Source: Saxidomus purpurata
Taxonomy: Eukaryota; Mollusca; Bivalvia; Venerida; Veneridae
NCBI GenBank assembly: GCA_022818135.1
Contig: JAFMSR010000012.1
Coordinates: forward strand, 6,325,358-6,389,357
DNA: 64,000 nucleotides
Direction: 5' to 3'
The translations under genes were made by a program, and so were the position numbers. Every line of letters starts with the position of its first letter. Within the stretch, counting starts at the first letter, position 1. Positions 39,501 to 54,500 of the stretch are shown here, piece by piece. Under the pieces are notes generated by a model that did not search any database, had not been told where the DNA came from, and saw nothing but the letters and a program-made list of their open reading frames with translations.

Positions 39501-42500
39501 CGGGGTTTATATTTCTGATAAGTTGCGGTGTGTATTGGTCCAGAGTTTAATATTTTCTGATAAGTTGCACTGTGTATTTGGGTGGAGTTTATATTTGCAC
39601 AACATGTTGCACTGTGTATTTGGGCGGAGTTTATATTTCTGATAAGTTGCGCTGTGTATTGGGCCGGTGTTTAACTGTGGTCTATCTACAATAGAGAACA
39701 CTTACAATAGGGCAACATTTTCAGTAATACAAAATACATCCATGCAAACAGTACTCTTTCTATTACATAGAACTATAGTTTTTATATATATTTGCAGTGA
39801 AACAGGTTATATCGTCTGACAACACGTACCATATTCACTACAGAGTACGGTAAGCTCCATCGCTTTCCACATTTGCTCTTCTGTAATGCAGACGTGATAC
39901 GAGGTTCCAGGGCGTGACATACTGGAAGGACACGGAATTGTGGATGAAAAGACAGGTGGCGAGGCAGGAGAAGCCGAGTTTGCGTCAACTATTGCACAGT
40001 TGAAAAAATACATCGGATCTACCTCGGCTACATTACTGGCCGACTTCGATTTTGAAGCTCTTACAATCTGATCCATGGCTCGCCGTTGCTTTATGTCTAG
40101 TTGATACCTTAGCCCGCGCTGAAAAATGAGAAATATTAATTAACAGTGTCAGACTTTATATGTAAATATCTTCACAAGGGTTGCTTAGTTCGAAAACTAC
40201 ATAAATGGACTAAAATTCATAATTATGTAAAAGACGTTTAATCTGTTTTAAACTATATGTACGTCATTAAAGCAAATAAGAACGTACCACTTGCTCCATG
40301 AAGCGGTGTCTTTCATCGTGAATGTACAACTTGAGTGGTTCCCACAAACTCTACAAAATGACAGAAACATCCTGCTAAAATATTCGTTGAATATAAATTT
40401 AAACAGATATATGTTACACAATATTGCCAACAATACACGTTGTTTTTTTTCATTTATAACAAACTTAGCAGACACTATTGTAACATTTGTAAGTGATAAA
40501 AACACGATAGTTTCAGCTGAAAGATATTATCAATGCATTTGAACTTATATATTTGAAAACAAGAGCTGTCCCTCACAAGTGACGAATGCCCCCGAAAGAG
40601 GTGCCTCACAGTCTGTGTCCTCTCCATGTGCTCAATAAATGTGCTATGCAATTTTAAAATCCTTCCATGCATGACAGAGTAATCATGCATACAGTATTCC
40701 ATTACTTTAAACACTAAGTGTGACCTTGACCTTTAAGGTAGGGACTTGGGTCTTGCCTGGACACATCCGCTTGATGTGCTAGACATTTTTGCCAAGTTAT
40801 TTTAAAATCCTTCAAAGCATAATAAAGTTATAGTCCGGACACAAATGTATGCATATATACAGGATTCCATTACCTATAAATTCTAAGTGTGACCTTGACC
40901 TTTGTGGTAGGGATGTGGGTCTTGCACGCGACACGTCGTCTTGATGTGCTAGACATTTGTGCCAAATTATTTTAAAATCCTTCAAAGTATGACAAAATTA
41001 CAGTCCGGACACGAATGCGTGCATATATGCATATATAGAGGAATCCATTACCTTCAAACTCTAAGTGTGACCTTGACCTTTGAGGTAGGGACGTGGGTCT
41101 TGCACGCGACACGTCGTCTTGATGTGCTAGACATTTGTGCCAAGTTATTTTAAAATCCTTCAATGCATGACAAAGTTACAGTCCGGACACGAATGTGTGC
41201 ATATATGCATATATAGAGGAATCCATTACCTTCAAACTCTAAGTATGACCTTGACCTTTGAGCTAGGGACGTGGGTCTTGCACGCGACACGTCGTCTTGA
41301 TGTGCTAGACATGTGTGCCTAGTTATTTTAAAATCCTTCAATGCATGACAAAGTTACAGTCCGGACACGAATGTGTGCATATATAGAGGGTTCCATAACC
41401 TTCATACTCCAAATGTGACATTCACCTTTGAGGTAGGGATGTTGGTCTTGCACCCGACACGTCGTCTTGATGTCCTAGACATGTGTGCCAAGTTATTTTA
41501 AAATCCTTCAATGCATGACAGAGTTACAGTCCGGACACGAATTTGTAAGTGGGGACGCACGGACGGACGGACAGACAGACAGACGGACGGACGGACGGAC
41601 AGACAGACGGACAGACGGTGCGATTTTAATATGCCTCCCTTCGGGGGCATAAAAATGACAAGCAATTTCAGTGAATTTATATCCCCCGTCACATGAAGCA
41701 AATAGCTGAAAAAGAACAACTGGAAAGTGTATCGGTCTGTCTGTTTATAGATTTTTTTTATTTCACCACCCCACTGGGGCCTCATCTCCGAGGTGACATT
41801 TCATTAAATCAGGACTACTTCTTTAAGACAAAATGAAGTCTTATGTTTCTATATAAAATAAGTATATAAGTAAAGCACTACTCGTTAAAGGCTTCAATTC
41901 TGTACAAATCCAGTTTCTAAAAATTAAGTTGATGATATGTGCCAAACAAAATAATATTCTGACAAGTCTTTTCAGAAAGAAAGCATTTTTAAAATTTCAC
42001 CACCCCATTGGGGCCTCATCTCTGAGGGGTATTTCACTTTTTAGCATCTCACAGTGATACAGAACTCAATTCTTCTCAGTTAAATTAAATCAGTAATATT
42101 AGTTTTAGACAACTAAACTTCCTAAGTTTCGAAATAAATTTATTCGGATAAGCACAACAACCCCCTTAAGGGGCCTCATTTCTAAAATAAAATCAGAAAG
42201 TGTAGGGGGTGGACATTAGAAAGAGTGATCATTCGACTAATTGAGCCAATTACAATTTAATTTTGATAACTGGTTTCAGAGAAATAAAATTATAATGTTT
42301 TTATATTGAATATAGAAGAAAAAACAATTTAAGGGTAATAACTCTGGAGATACTTTTCCGATCTTGACAAAAGATGTGTGTATGTCGCGCCATTACGCTA
42401 TTGTACACTTATTTTAAGTTCATGAAATTCTATCAATTGGTTCTCGAACGGACAGGCGAACAATACCTCCGACTTTGGCAGGGTTATTTGAAAAAGCGGA

Positions 42501-45500
42501 ATACGTTTCATGCTATTCATTTAAACTTTTCAGACTGGTTCATTCGTAAATTTTCAGCTCCAAGGTGAAATTGAAAGATAATTTTAAGTACTAAAAAACC
42601 ACGTGACCTACTAAAGAGTCTGACACTGCTTTTCTTGTACTACAGTCGTGTAAGAACTATTATATACAGTCGTGTAGGAACAGTTCTGATATGTACAGTC
42701 GTGTAGGAACAGTTCTGATATGTACAGTCGTGTAGGAACAGTTCTGATATGTACAGTCGTGTAGGAGCTGTTCTGTTATGTACAGTCGTGTAGGAGCTGC
42801 AGTACTAGAGTATGCAGCTGTGTAGGAGCTATTATATACAGGCGTGCGGGAGCTATTAAATACAGGCGTGCGGAAGCTATTATATACAGGCGTGTAGGAG
42901 CTATTATATACAGGCGTGCGGGAGCTATTCTGTTATATACAGTGGCATAGCAGTTATGATATACAGTCGTGTACGATGCTGTTCTGTTATATAAGCATGT
43001 AAGCGTGTAGGAGTTGTTATATTTATGGGTGTCCGACTATGCCTCGAAAGGGTGGTGGACCCAATAAGCACAAGTACAAACAAAGGGTTGTTATATACAG
43101 TCATGTAGTAATTGTTATATAAAGTCGTGTAGGAGCAGTTATATACAATCCTATACGAGCTGTAATTTACAGTCGTGTAGGAACTGTTGTATACAGTCGT
43201 GTAGGAGCAGTTATATACAATCCTATACGAGCTGTAATTTACAGTCGTGTAGGAACTGTTGTATACAGTCGTGTAGGAGCAGTTATATACAATCCTATAC
43301 GAGCTGTAATTTACAGTCGTGTAGGAACTGTTGTATACAGTCGTGTAGGAGCAGTTATATACAATCCTATACGAGCTGTAATTTACAGTCGTGTAGGAAC
43401 TGTTGTATACAGTCGTGTAGGAGCAGTTATATACAATCCTATACGAGCTGTAATTTACAGTCGTGTAGGAACTGTTGTATACAGTCGTGTAGGAGCAGTT
43501 ATATACAATCCTATACGAGCTGTAATTTACAGTCGTGTAGGAACTGTTGTATACAGTCGTGTAGGAGCAGTTATATACAGTCATGTAAGAGCTGTGATAT
43601 ATAGTCGTATAGGAGCTGTTGTGTGGAGCCGTCAGTCGAAGGCTTATATCAGCACAAACAGGCTATACGAGTCCGTATACACCATCAAGAATCTGTATAA
43701 CGAATTTATAATACCGCAGATTTGTTTGAAGGACAAGGAAACTATCTGAATTGTTTTTGAAAAATTGCTGTTATATTTATAAATAACAAATAGACGATAC
43801 CCATGGGAGCCCCCAAACCTTTTACTTTCGTATGATTCCGTACTGCTCTCGTAATTAGCCGATCTTAGTTTTTTCTCAGTATTTCAATTTGAAGAAAAAT
43901 AATCCTGCGGCTTACGGTGTTTTCGACCCAAAAGCAAAGTAGAGTATGAAATTTTGTATTATTTGTAGTCACATAATAAATAATTTCTGTTAAGCTGGCC
44001 CCATTTCGAATTTATTACGCCATTAGTTCAAGTCTACGTCACCGAGACACTATGTTTTGAAATTTAGTAGACATTTTTTGTGTGGACTGGATAAACACAG
44101 AGATTTCTTTTTAATTTAATCACTTCGGCTTATTAATCTGACACAAAATTAGGATAAACAGCGTTTTATTAGAGTAGGACTTCACTTTATTTCAAGACAA
44201 TTGAAATGGGACTAACTACAGTTACTGTAGTTCATAAACAGGATAGAAAAGGGCATTTGTTTTCAGATTTGCCTCTCGGATCTGGCGGTATATTTCATTT
44301 CATCATTCCAGAGGTTGCATGCACTTGTACATGAATGTCCTGTCAGCAGACGTTAGTTGAAGAAAGGAATACCATTAATTTGAAGAGTACTTATTAGTGT
44401 CAATGACAGTGTTTTCATTTTCACGAACTTTATCGACTGAAATGAGATCTTATATCCTTAACCCCTTCTGTCTATAGGGAGGAATGAAGGTAAATATAGC
44501 ATCAGTGTAAGTCTTAATGTCTATAAATTTGATTTATTTTACCAAACGACGTGTACAGTGTTACAAACGTCGCTGAAAAAAATGAATCGGTGGCACGGGG
44601 GCCATTTTGTTTAGAATGTAAACAATGCTTACAGCGCTTCTCTAGCCAGTAAAGATGAGGCTCTAAATGGAAGACGGTATATACGGGATTGCGCACGGTG
44701 TTTACGGGCTCATATACAGGGGTTCCTGACCAATCAGAATCTGTCAAATTTATCTGCGGTATTATAAAGGCCTACAGACTTGTTAGAGCAGTTATATATA
44801 TGTATAGTTGTATAGCAGCTTTACATACAAGCCGTACAGGAGCTTTATGTACAAGTCGTATAGACTTGGAGCCGCCGTTGCGCAGTGGCAGTGGTTCGAT
44901 CCTTACCATTGCCATGTCGGTAGTTACCTTAGGCAAGACAAAAATCTTTCCAAGGGCCCCGGGTTCGATCCCTACCATTGCCATGTCGGTAGTGTCATTA
45001 GGCAAGACAAAAATCTTTCCAAGGGCCCCGGGTTCGATCCCTACCATTGCCATGTCGGTAGTGTCATTAGGCAAGACAAAAATCCACAATTACCTCTTCC
45101 TCCTCTAGGTTGATTCTGGAATGAGTCTCGAGAGCGATTAAGATAAGTTGTAAGAACTTGTTTCGCAATCGAGAGTAAATAAATTAGTATAAACTAAGTC
45201 GTGAAGAAGCTTTATATATAAGTCGTGTTAGAGCTGTTGTATACAGTCGTGGAGGACTTTTATAAAACTCGAATAAAAAATATAAATAAAGACAAACACA
45301 ATCTAATTAAGCGGTAATTGGTGTTAATACTTACGTCCTCAACAATATTTTGTGCCATACACAACAATGATAGGTCGTTGTTTGTGTTGATAGCAGTTAA
45401 CAGGGACATCTTTAACTTTTTAGAGAATATGCCTAATCCATCTTCTTCAGTGGACAGATAGATTCTTGCTATCCTGAAATATATATTTGAACTTCTGTCA

Positions 45501-48500
45501 TATTTCAGTTCCCAAACGATCTGTCATAGCTATATGTGAGATTCTGTGTTTGTGTTGCGGCTCTCGGTTAAAAAGATTCAGCCGTGCACGTAAAATAAAA
45601 GTTTTCGGTCAAATAAGATATAAACCAAGAAATATTTTTTACCGGCGAAACTGAGCGAAATGTTTTCGAAAATGATTCCTAACATTGGTTTTTACATGTA
45701 TAGCTCAGTAGATTTTCAATGATATTACAACAGAATAACAAACACTTTCTGTCAATCCGTTCTTGCGAAGAAGCGACATCAATATGAGGGAAATGTATAT
45801 GTCAATATTGTTTTAAAATAAATAATTAAATGTTTTATAATAAATAGTTCTGTCATTATTCTAGTTAACTTATATTCATTATCCTATATGTATGAGTATT
45901 TACACAATCGATCCTCATAGCGTAGCGTTTTTGAGCCGGAGATGATTTTAATCAGATTGAGTATTTACAGTAATATTACCCTTCTAAATGGCCACACAGA
46001 AGTATGGTGACGGACGAAGCTCAAAACACTGTAGATGCTTTGAAAATATGTCAGTAAGAATTAGTTATACTGATTAATTTCACTTACTGGCAAATGTAAA
46101 TGAAAATCTATTCACCAGACATGTTTGCTTTGCCATTTTTGTCCAGGGCAGTCAAAAACGATATTTACAGATTTCCTCTATATTCAATTGGATTGATGCA
46201 TATATTTTGTTTATAAGTTCTATGGAATTGTTAATTTTTCTAGAGTATAATTCAGTGATCGTTCGTAAAATTACAATGTTCATTTAGAACAAATACATGT
46301 ACCGAATAAAAAACCATACTGGATAAAATGTCTAATGAATTTAGGGAGAAATATAACTTGAACTTACTTGTTTGCTAACGTACGCCGCAGCGGTTGTCCG
46401 AACCCGTCCAAAATGTGTTCGTCTGTATCAAGGTAGTTTCGAACATCAGTCCAGAAGCTGAGGTAATGTAGATCAAAATATTGACCATTTCTCTCCAAAA
46501 ATGCTCGGAATGGGCAGCTGGCGAGTGTGTCTGATGCTAAAGACCATATCACTCTGTGGATTGTCTTTGGTAAATTCCCGAGCAAAGTTCGCTTCTTCCC
46601 GCCAAGGTACGAAGTGAGGACAATAGGAATTGGACTTCTCAAACGTGTAGCGGCACTGATATTTGCGGACCGTAACTTTCGGCTGCTCAGTATTTCTGGA
46701 CTCTTGGCCTCCGGCAGGGTTTCAGAGCCCGTAGATGAGCGATGCTCGACTTGTATTTCTTTAGCTGGACCTGGTTAAGTAAAGAATTGCCCTTGTACTG
46801 TTTTTACGTAGAACACTAAACACTGAAAACGTAAACTAGACTAAGTGTCCTTAAACTTGACAGATTTTTGTGATCATACAGCTGGAAATACAAGATGTCA
46901 GAAAAGATCTTAGTGCCTTTGGTGTGACCTTGGCCTTTGAGCTGTGTACCTGGATCTTACGTGAGACATACCATCCAATTTTGGTAAACAGTTTCAAAAG
47001 CCTATTCAAAATATTCCATTGAAGGTACAGTTCGGCCAATGTATCATGTGACCATTTTTTACCTTTAATCTGTAAGTGTGACCTTTGAACTTTATCCTGC
47101 TACGGACCTAGTTTGAGTGAACAATTGTGCTAAGTCAATTCAAAATCCTTTAGTGCATAAGGAAAATCAGATCGGACAATATTAAGATCTTATGTGTCCA
47201 GTCTTTACCTTTTATCTCTCAGCATGACCATGGCCTTTAAGCTACAGACCTGGGTGTTGCACACAACATATCGTCGCATTGTGGTGAACAATTATGCTTA
47301 TTCTAAAATGCATGAGAAATCTACAGTCTGGGCAAGCTCATCCGGACGGACGGACACATGTACGGACCGACGCATTAGCCAAAGTGACAACTTTGTAGAG
47401 TCAACGCCAACGGACGCGACATAAATCAACCAACGTGGAATTCGTTCTTGCTCTGTGTAAAGTGCAAAACCTTTAAACTACCATCTAAGGGATGAACTAC
47501 CATGTAAGGGATGAACTGCCATGTAAGGGATGAACTGCCATCTAAGGGATGAACTACCATCTAAGGGATGAACTACCATGTAAGGGATGAACTGCCATCT
47601 AAGGGATGAACTACCATCGAAGGGATGAACTACCATCTAAGGGAGGAACTGCCATGTAAGGAATGAACTACCATCTAAGGGATGAACTACCATCTAAGGG
47701 ATGAACTACCATGTAAGGGATGAACGCCATCAAGGGATGAACTACCATCTAAGGGATGAACTACCATCGAAGGGATGAACTACCACCTAAGGGTAACACC
47801 ACCTAAGGGTGAACTACCACCTAAGGGATTAACTACCACCTAAGGGATGAACTACCACCTAAAAGATGAACTATCATCTAAGGAATGAACTACCATCGAA
47901 AGGATGAACTACCATCTAAGGGATGAACTACCATCGAAGGGATGAACTACCACCTAAGGGATTAACTACCACCTAAGGGATGAACTACCATGTAAGGGAT
48001 GAACTACCATCTAAGGGAGGAACTACTATCTAAGGGATGAACTACCACCTAAGGGATGAACTACCATCTAAGGGATGAACTACCACCTAAGGGATGAACT
48101 ACCATCAAAAGGATGAACTACCATCTAAGGGATGAACTACCACCTAAGGGATAAACTACCATCTAAGGGATGAACTACCCCTAAGGGTGACTACCATCAA
48201 AAGGGTGAACTACCAACACCTCGAAGGTGAACTGCCACCTAAGGGATGAACTGCCATCTAAGGGACGAACTGTCATCTAAGGGATGAACTACCATCTAAG
48301 GGATGAACTACAACCAAAGGGATGAACTACCATCAGAAGGATTAACTACCATCGAAGGGATGAACTACCACCTAAGGGATGAACTACCATCAAAAGGATG
48401 AACTACCATCGAAGGGATGAACTACCACCTTAGGGATGAACTGTCATCTAAGGGATGAACTGTCATCTAAGGGATGAACTACCACCTAAGGGATGAACTA

Positions 48501-51500
48501 CCATCTAAGGGAGGAACTGCCATGTAAGGAATGAACTACCATCTAAGGGATGAACTACCATCTAAGGGATGAACTACCATGTAAGGGATGAACTGCCATC
48601 TAAGGGATGAACTACCATCTAAGGGATGAACTACCATCGAAGGGATGAACTACCACCTAAGGGATTAACTACCACCTAAGGGATGAACTACCACCTAAGG
48701 GATTAACTACCACCTAAGGGATGAACTACCACCTAAAAGATGAACTATCATCTAAGGAATGAACTACCATCGAAAGGATGAACTACCATCTAAGGGATGA
48801 ACTACCATCGAAGGGATGAACTACCACCTAAGGGATTAACTACCACCTAAGGGATGAACTACCATGTAAGGGATGAACTACCATCTAAGGGAGGAACTAC
48901 TATCTAAGGGATGAACTACCACCTAAGGGATGAACTACCATCTAAGGGATGAACTACCACCTAAGGGATGAACTACCATCAAAAGGATGAACTACCATCT
49001 AAGGGATGAACTACCACCTAAGGGATAAACTACCATCTAAGGGATGAACTACCACCTAAGGGATGAACTACCATCAAAAGGGTGAACTACCATCGAAGGG
49101 ATGAACTGCCACCTAAGGGATGAACTGCCATCTAAGGGACGAACTGTCATCTAAGGGATGAACTACCATCTAAGGGATGAACTACAACCAAAGGGATGAA
49201 CTACCATCAGAAGGATTAACTACCATCGAAGGGATGAACTACCACCTAAGGGATGAACTACCATCAAAAGGATGAACTACCATCGAAGGGATGAACTACC
49301 ACCTTAGGGATGAACTGTCATCTAAGGGATGAACTGTCATCTAAGGGATGAACTACCATCTAAGGGATGAACTACCACCAAAGGGATAAACTACCATCTA
49401 AGGGATGAACTACCATCAGAAGGATTAACTACCATCGAAGGGATGAACTACCACCTAAGGGATGAACTACCATCAAAAGGATGAACTACCATCGAAGGGA
49501 TGAACTACCACCTTAGGGATGAACTGTCATCTTAGGGATGAACTGTCATCTAAGGGATGAACTACCATCTAAGGGATGAACTACCACCAAAGGGATAAAC
49601 TACCATCTAAGGGATGAACTACCACCTAAGGGATTAACTACCATCTAAGGGATGAACTACCACCAAAGGGATAAACTACCATCTAAGGGATGAACTACCA
49701 CCTAAGGGATTAACTACCACCTAAGGGATGAACTGCCATCTAAGGGATGAACTGCCATCTAAGGGATGAACTGCCACCTAAGGGATGAACTGCCACCTAA
49801 GGGATGAACTACCACCTAAGGGATGAACTACCATCTAAGGGATGAACTACCACCTAAGGGATGAACTACCACCTAAGGGATGAACTACCACGTAAGGGAT
49901 GAACTACCATCTAAGGGAGGAACTACCATCTAAGGGATGAACTACCACCTAAGGGATGAACTACCATCTAAGGGATGAACTACCATCTAAGGGATGAACT
50001 ACCATCAAAAGGATGAACTACCATCGAAGGGATGAACTACCACCTTAGGGATGAACTGTCATCTAAGGGATGAACTGTCATCTAAGGGATGAACTACCAT
50101 CTAAGGGATGAACTACCACCAAAGGGATGAACTACCATCAAAAGGATTAACTACCATCGAAGGGATGAACTACCACCTAAGGGATGAACTACCATCAAAA
50201 GGATGAACTACCATCGAAGGGATGAACTACCACCTTAGGGATGAACTGTCATCTAAGGGATGAACTGTCATCTAAGGGATGAACTACCATCTAAGGGATG
50301 AACTACCACCAAAGGGATGAACTACCATCAGAAGGATGAACTACCATCGAAGGGATGAACTACCACCTAAGGGATAAACTGCCATCTAAGGGATGAACTG
50401 TCATCTAAGGGATGACCTACCATCTAAGGGATGAACTACCACCAAAGGGATGAACTACCATCAGAAGGATGAACTACCATCGAAGGGATGAACTATCATC
50501 TAAGGGACGAACTGCCATCTAAGGGAGGAACTACCATCTAAGGGATGAACTACCACCTAAGGGATGAACTACCACCTAAGGGATGAACTACCATCTAAGG
50601 GATGAACTACCACCTAAGGGATGAACTACCATCTAAGGGATGAACTACCATCTAAGGGATGAACTTCCATCAAAAGGATGAACTACCATCGAAGGGATGA
50701 ACTACCACCTAAGGGATGAACTACCATCAAAAGGATGAACTACCATCGAAGGGATAAACTACCACCTAAGGGATGAACTGCCATCTAAGGGAGGAACTAC
50801 CATCAAAAGGATGAACTGCCATCGAAGGGATGAACTACCATCTAAGGGATGAACTACCATCTAAGGGACGAGCTGCAATCTAAGAGATGACCTACTATCA
50901 AAGGGATGAACTACTCTCTAAGGGATGAAGGATGAACTACCATCTAAGGAATGAACTGCCATCTAACGGATGAACTACCATCTAAGGAGAGGAACTACCA
51001 TCTAAGGGAGGAACTACCATCTAAGGGATGAACTACCATCTAAGGAATGAACTACCATCTAAGGAATCACCTTTACGATATTTTTTACAAGAGACAGACA
51101 TACTTAAAAACTTACAATGCCACTAAGGTACCCCAGTTATTTTATAACCTCGCGTAAATTATAGATCCATACTGGACAGACAAGGTACTTGAATATATTA
51201 TCACCTTTATTGTTCGCATTACTACGCCTTCTTGTGCGTAGTAACGCCTTTTATTAGCGTTTAAACGCGTTTGTTTAGCGTCATTACGCCTTTATTTGGC
51301 GTTATTACACCTCTTTGTTCGCATTGCTACGCCTTTGTTTCGCGTAATAACGCCTTTTATGTATACGCACGTTTTTTCGTGTTATAACATCTGCAGAATC
51401 CCGAGGGATGTTTGGTAATAGAAGCTCGGCACTGTTGACGCCGTGCTTGATGAAAAACTTGAAAGACAGGTCAATTGTTTACAATAACCCTGTAATGCGC

Positions 51501-54500
51501 ATAAATGAAAACGGGTTATAACAGCGCTAACACACGTTTTTACTCCTGCTAAAACACCGGCAATATGAGCAAAAACAGTACGTTTTATGCTAGAATAAGC
51601 GTTAATACGCCTTTTTAGCGTTAGTACGACTTTATTTCGAGTTGTTACGCCTTTATTTTCGCGTTATTACGCCTTTTCTTTCGCGTATTAATGCCTTATT
51701 CCGCATTAATACGCTTTTTTCCGCATTATTACGCCTTTCCTTATCGTTATTATGCCTTATTTCGCGTTATTACGCTTTTTTCGCATTATAACGCCCTTTT
51801 TCGCGCCAATACGACTTTACAATATTTGTTTTCTCACAGATGGTCTTAATAGGCTTGTTGTACATTCTTACCTCCCCATAATGAAAATAAATCCACTGGG
51901 TCAATATTTTCTTCTTCCTCATCGGATGGATAATCGTCATCATCAAATAGTGAAAATGATGACGTCATTGGCGAGGTTTTTGGAAGTTCTCCTGCCGACT
52001 TTGACACGAACACCGATGTAGCTGGTGAATTAATCGAAGAATTTTGGTAAATTGTCGGGAACATGAAATGACAACGTAGTCGGCGTTCATGATCGAGATA
52101 CTTTTCATCTCCCGGAGCTGGCTTCAACAAAATGTCAAGCGCGTCCTGCAGGAAATAGTAGGATATATTTTTCACAAGGCATAAGGCTATACCAAAAGTA
52201 GTTTATTGCACTTTGTGAAGCACAATATGCATATTATGGAATAAGCTCACAATATCTGTAAGATAGTTTTCATGCATAGAGCTTTTAATTTGGACGAAGA
52301 AGCAATATTTTCTGAATTCTTAGCAGTACTGTATAATTCTTTTGTAAACATTATATATATATATATGTTATACCATGCTTTTTAATGTCGTATTTAACCC
52401 AACCGTACGTGTTATATGTTTGAAAAGGTGTAACTGCTTTGATAACAGGAGTATTTTTGCATTCACTATTGCGTAATATACATGTATATATTATAAGTAA
52501 TATTATAAGTATTATACCCGCTATAGGTAAATAAGCCAACATGGTGTGCGCTTTGTGGTTGATGTCATGAGTTGTTTTACAGTTATGTTACAATAAATGG
52601 TATTGATACTTCAACTGGTTAACAGTACATTGTGTGTGTAACCCACCTTGTTGAGAGTAGTCGAGATATGTAGGAGATGTCTTGGTAACCAGTACTTCCG
52701 GAGTGCCTGAAGCAGTACCGTCTGTAACATTAGCAGTGCTTCATCTGACGCTACAAACGAATGGGACACATGATGTGTCACAGTGTTCAAGTGGTGCTGG
52801 TGGATATCGTCCTCATGAACAAGATCAAAGTTCAAAACACCTGTAACAGATCAAAGGTTAACATACCGGATGTGAGGTAACAGTGCCGTGAAACCAACAA
52901 ACCGACAGTTCAACATGGTCTAGTTCAACAGATCTTCTACAAGATCACAACTCAGCGGACTACAGCGTGGTTCAATAAAATCTCAAATATCTCATCTTAA
53001 ATACTTCCACAAGTAAGTCAAAATATGTAATATGGGTGACTAAATGTCGTACATCCATGCTTGCAACTTTACCCGCTGCGACAGCAAGGTTGCATCAAGC
53101 ATTTGTGGATTTTCAAACTTACATTGAGTGCTTTTAATTTAAAACTTAAGAGGGCTATCCTGGAGGTTTTGGGTTCGAGCCCAACTGGTGTTACGACCGT
53201 ACCTCCTTATATGACATCAGTACTAGTTTTTCCAGGAAGCGGACTCGAGAGTGACTCGATAAGCTGCAAGCTTTATTCACAATCGAGCTATAATAAATTA
53301 GTATTAATTAGACTAAAGGCAAACTATTCAAAGCCTGTTTTGGCGTCAACCGTGTTGTTCTGTTGCGTTTAAGTATCAACATTACTTAGACTTTACTTTT
53401 GACTTTACTGATTGCAAAATTGTTAGTCTTAAAATAATTAAACTTCGAATAAAACCAAGGTTTACATGTACTCTTGTAGCTGACGTTGCTTATGTGTTCC
53501 CCTAAACTTACCATTGAATACCTTTACTCTCGTTTTACCCGCCACTTCTGTCGAGCTATTTTGACTAATGTACTGAAGGTTGATCACATGTTTCCAGTAC
53601 ATTTTCTTTATAGGATCTTCTATAAGCCTCCAGGCTTCAATATCTTTCCAGCATCGGTAAACAAGCTCCCCATTTGTGCCTCTCATAGATTCTCGAAAAA
53701 GCAGCATCCCAGTGGTAGTCCCTATCACATTTCTAGTAAATTTACTCGTGCCTCGTCCGCCTGAAATGAAAGAAATTATTCTATTATGGCAACTGCATCA
53801 ATATATAGGAAAACAATGTATTAGGCGTATTTTTATTATATAATTATTATATAATTTGCACTGTGTATGGGAGCGGAGCTGAAATGTGATCTATCTGCAA
53901 TATCGCCCGTGACTAACGGTTATCTAAAATAGAGAACAGTTACAATAGCGCAACAGAGCAAATGTGCCATAATACAATTTTTGGATCGATTGATTTTTCA
54001 GTCGATTCAATGTTAACAGAGTATATTTAGCTTCCTTACGGCCGAACTCTTTACATACAAACAAGTAGTTCCATATATTCAGTTGTTACGAATTATACTG
54101 TCTTCTGTTTTAAAAATTATATTGTAACATGTCTAAGTAATATCAAAACATTTCAGAATAGCATAATATTATATTTTTGTTTTTCTTATAATTTGTAACT
54201 AAAAATCAACGAGGTATCTGTTCTATATAGAACTATTTTTCTATGCGATTTTGATCACAACAGTTTCCTAGTCAGACCAGATACACTAAATTCAGTGTTT
54301 CCGCGAGATCGCGTTTTCTGCGGTTTTGACGCACTCATTTTGTCAATGACGCAACAGAAATAGCAAAGAGCGTCTTCTATGACGCAATTAAAATGTGTAT
54401 GATCAAATTACTACAAAAACAACATTTCAAAACCTCTCAAAACGCTTCGAAATGCAAGATAAGTTGTTTACAAAATACGCTTCCGGTATGGGATATGTCT

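Noticed and set aside
39843..39862. CRISPR-like spacing in the many arrays
   Set aside because: The arrays have no unique spacers between repeats and the DNA is animal nuclear, so no CRISPR array is present.
42925..43584. 219-codon minus-strand Tyr/Ser-rich repeat frame
   Set aside because: It comes from the 72-bp unit length; it lies within intron 9 and has no splice or domain support.
52351..52542. 63-codon hydrophobic frame in intron 6
   Set aside because: It is AT-rich with one predicted membrane segment but has no homology, splice or start context; chance is likely.
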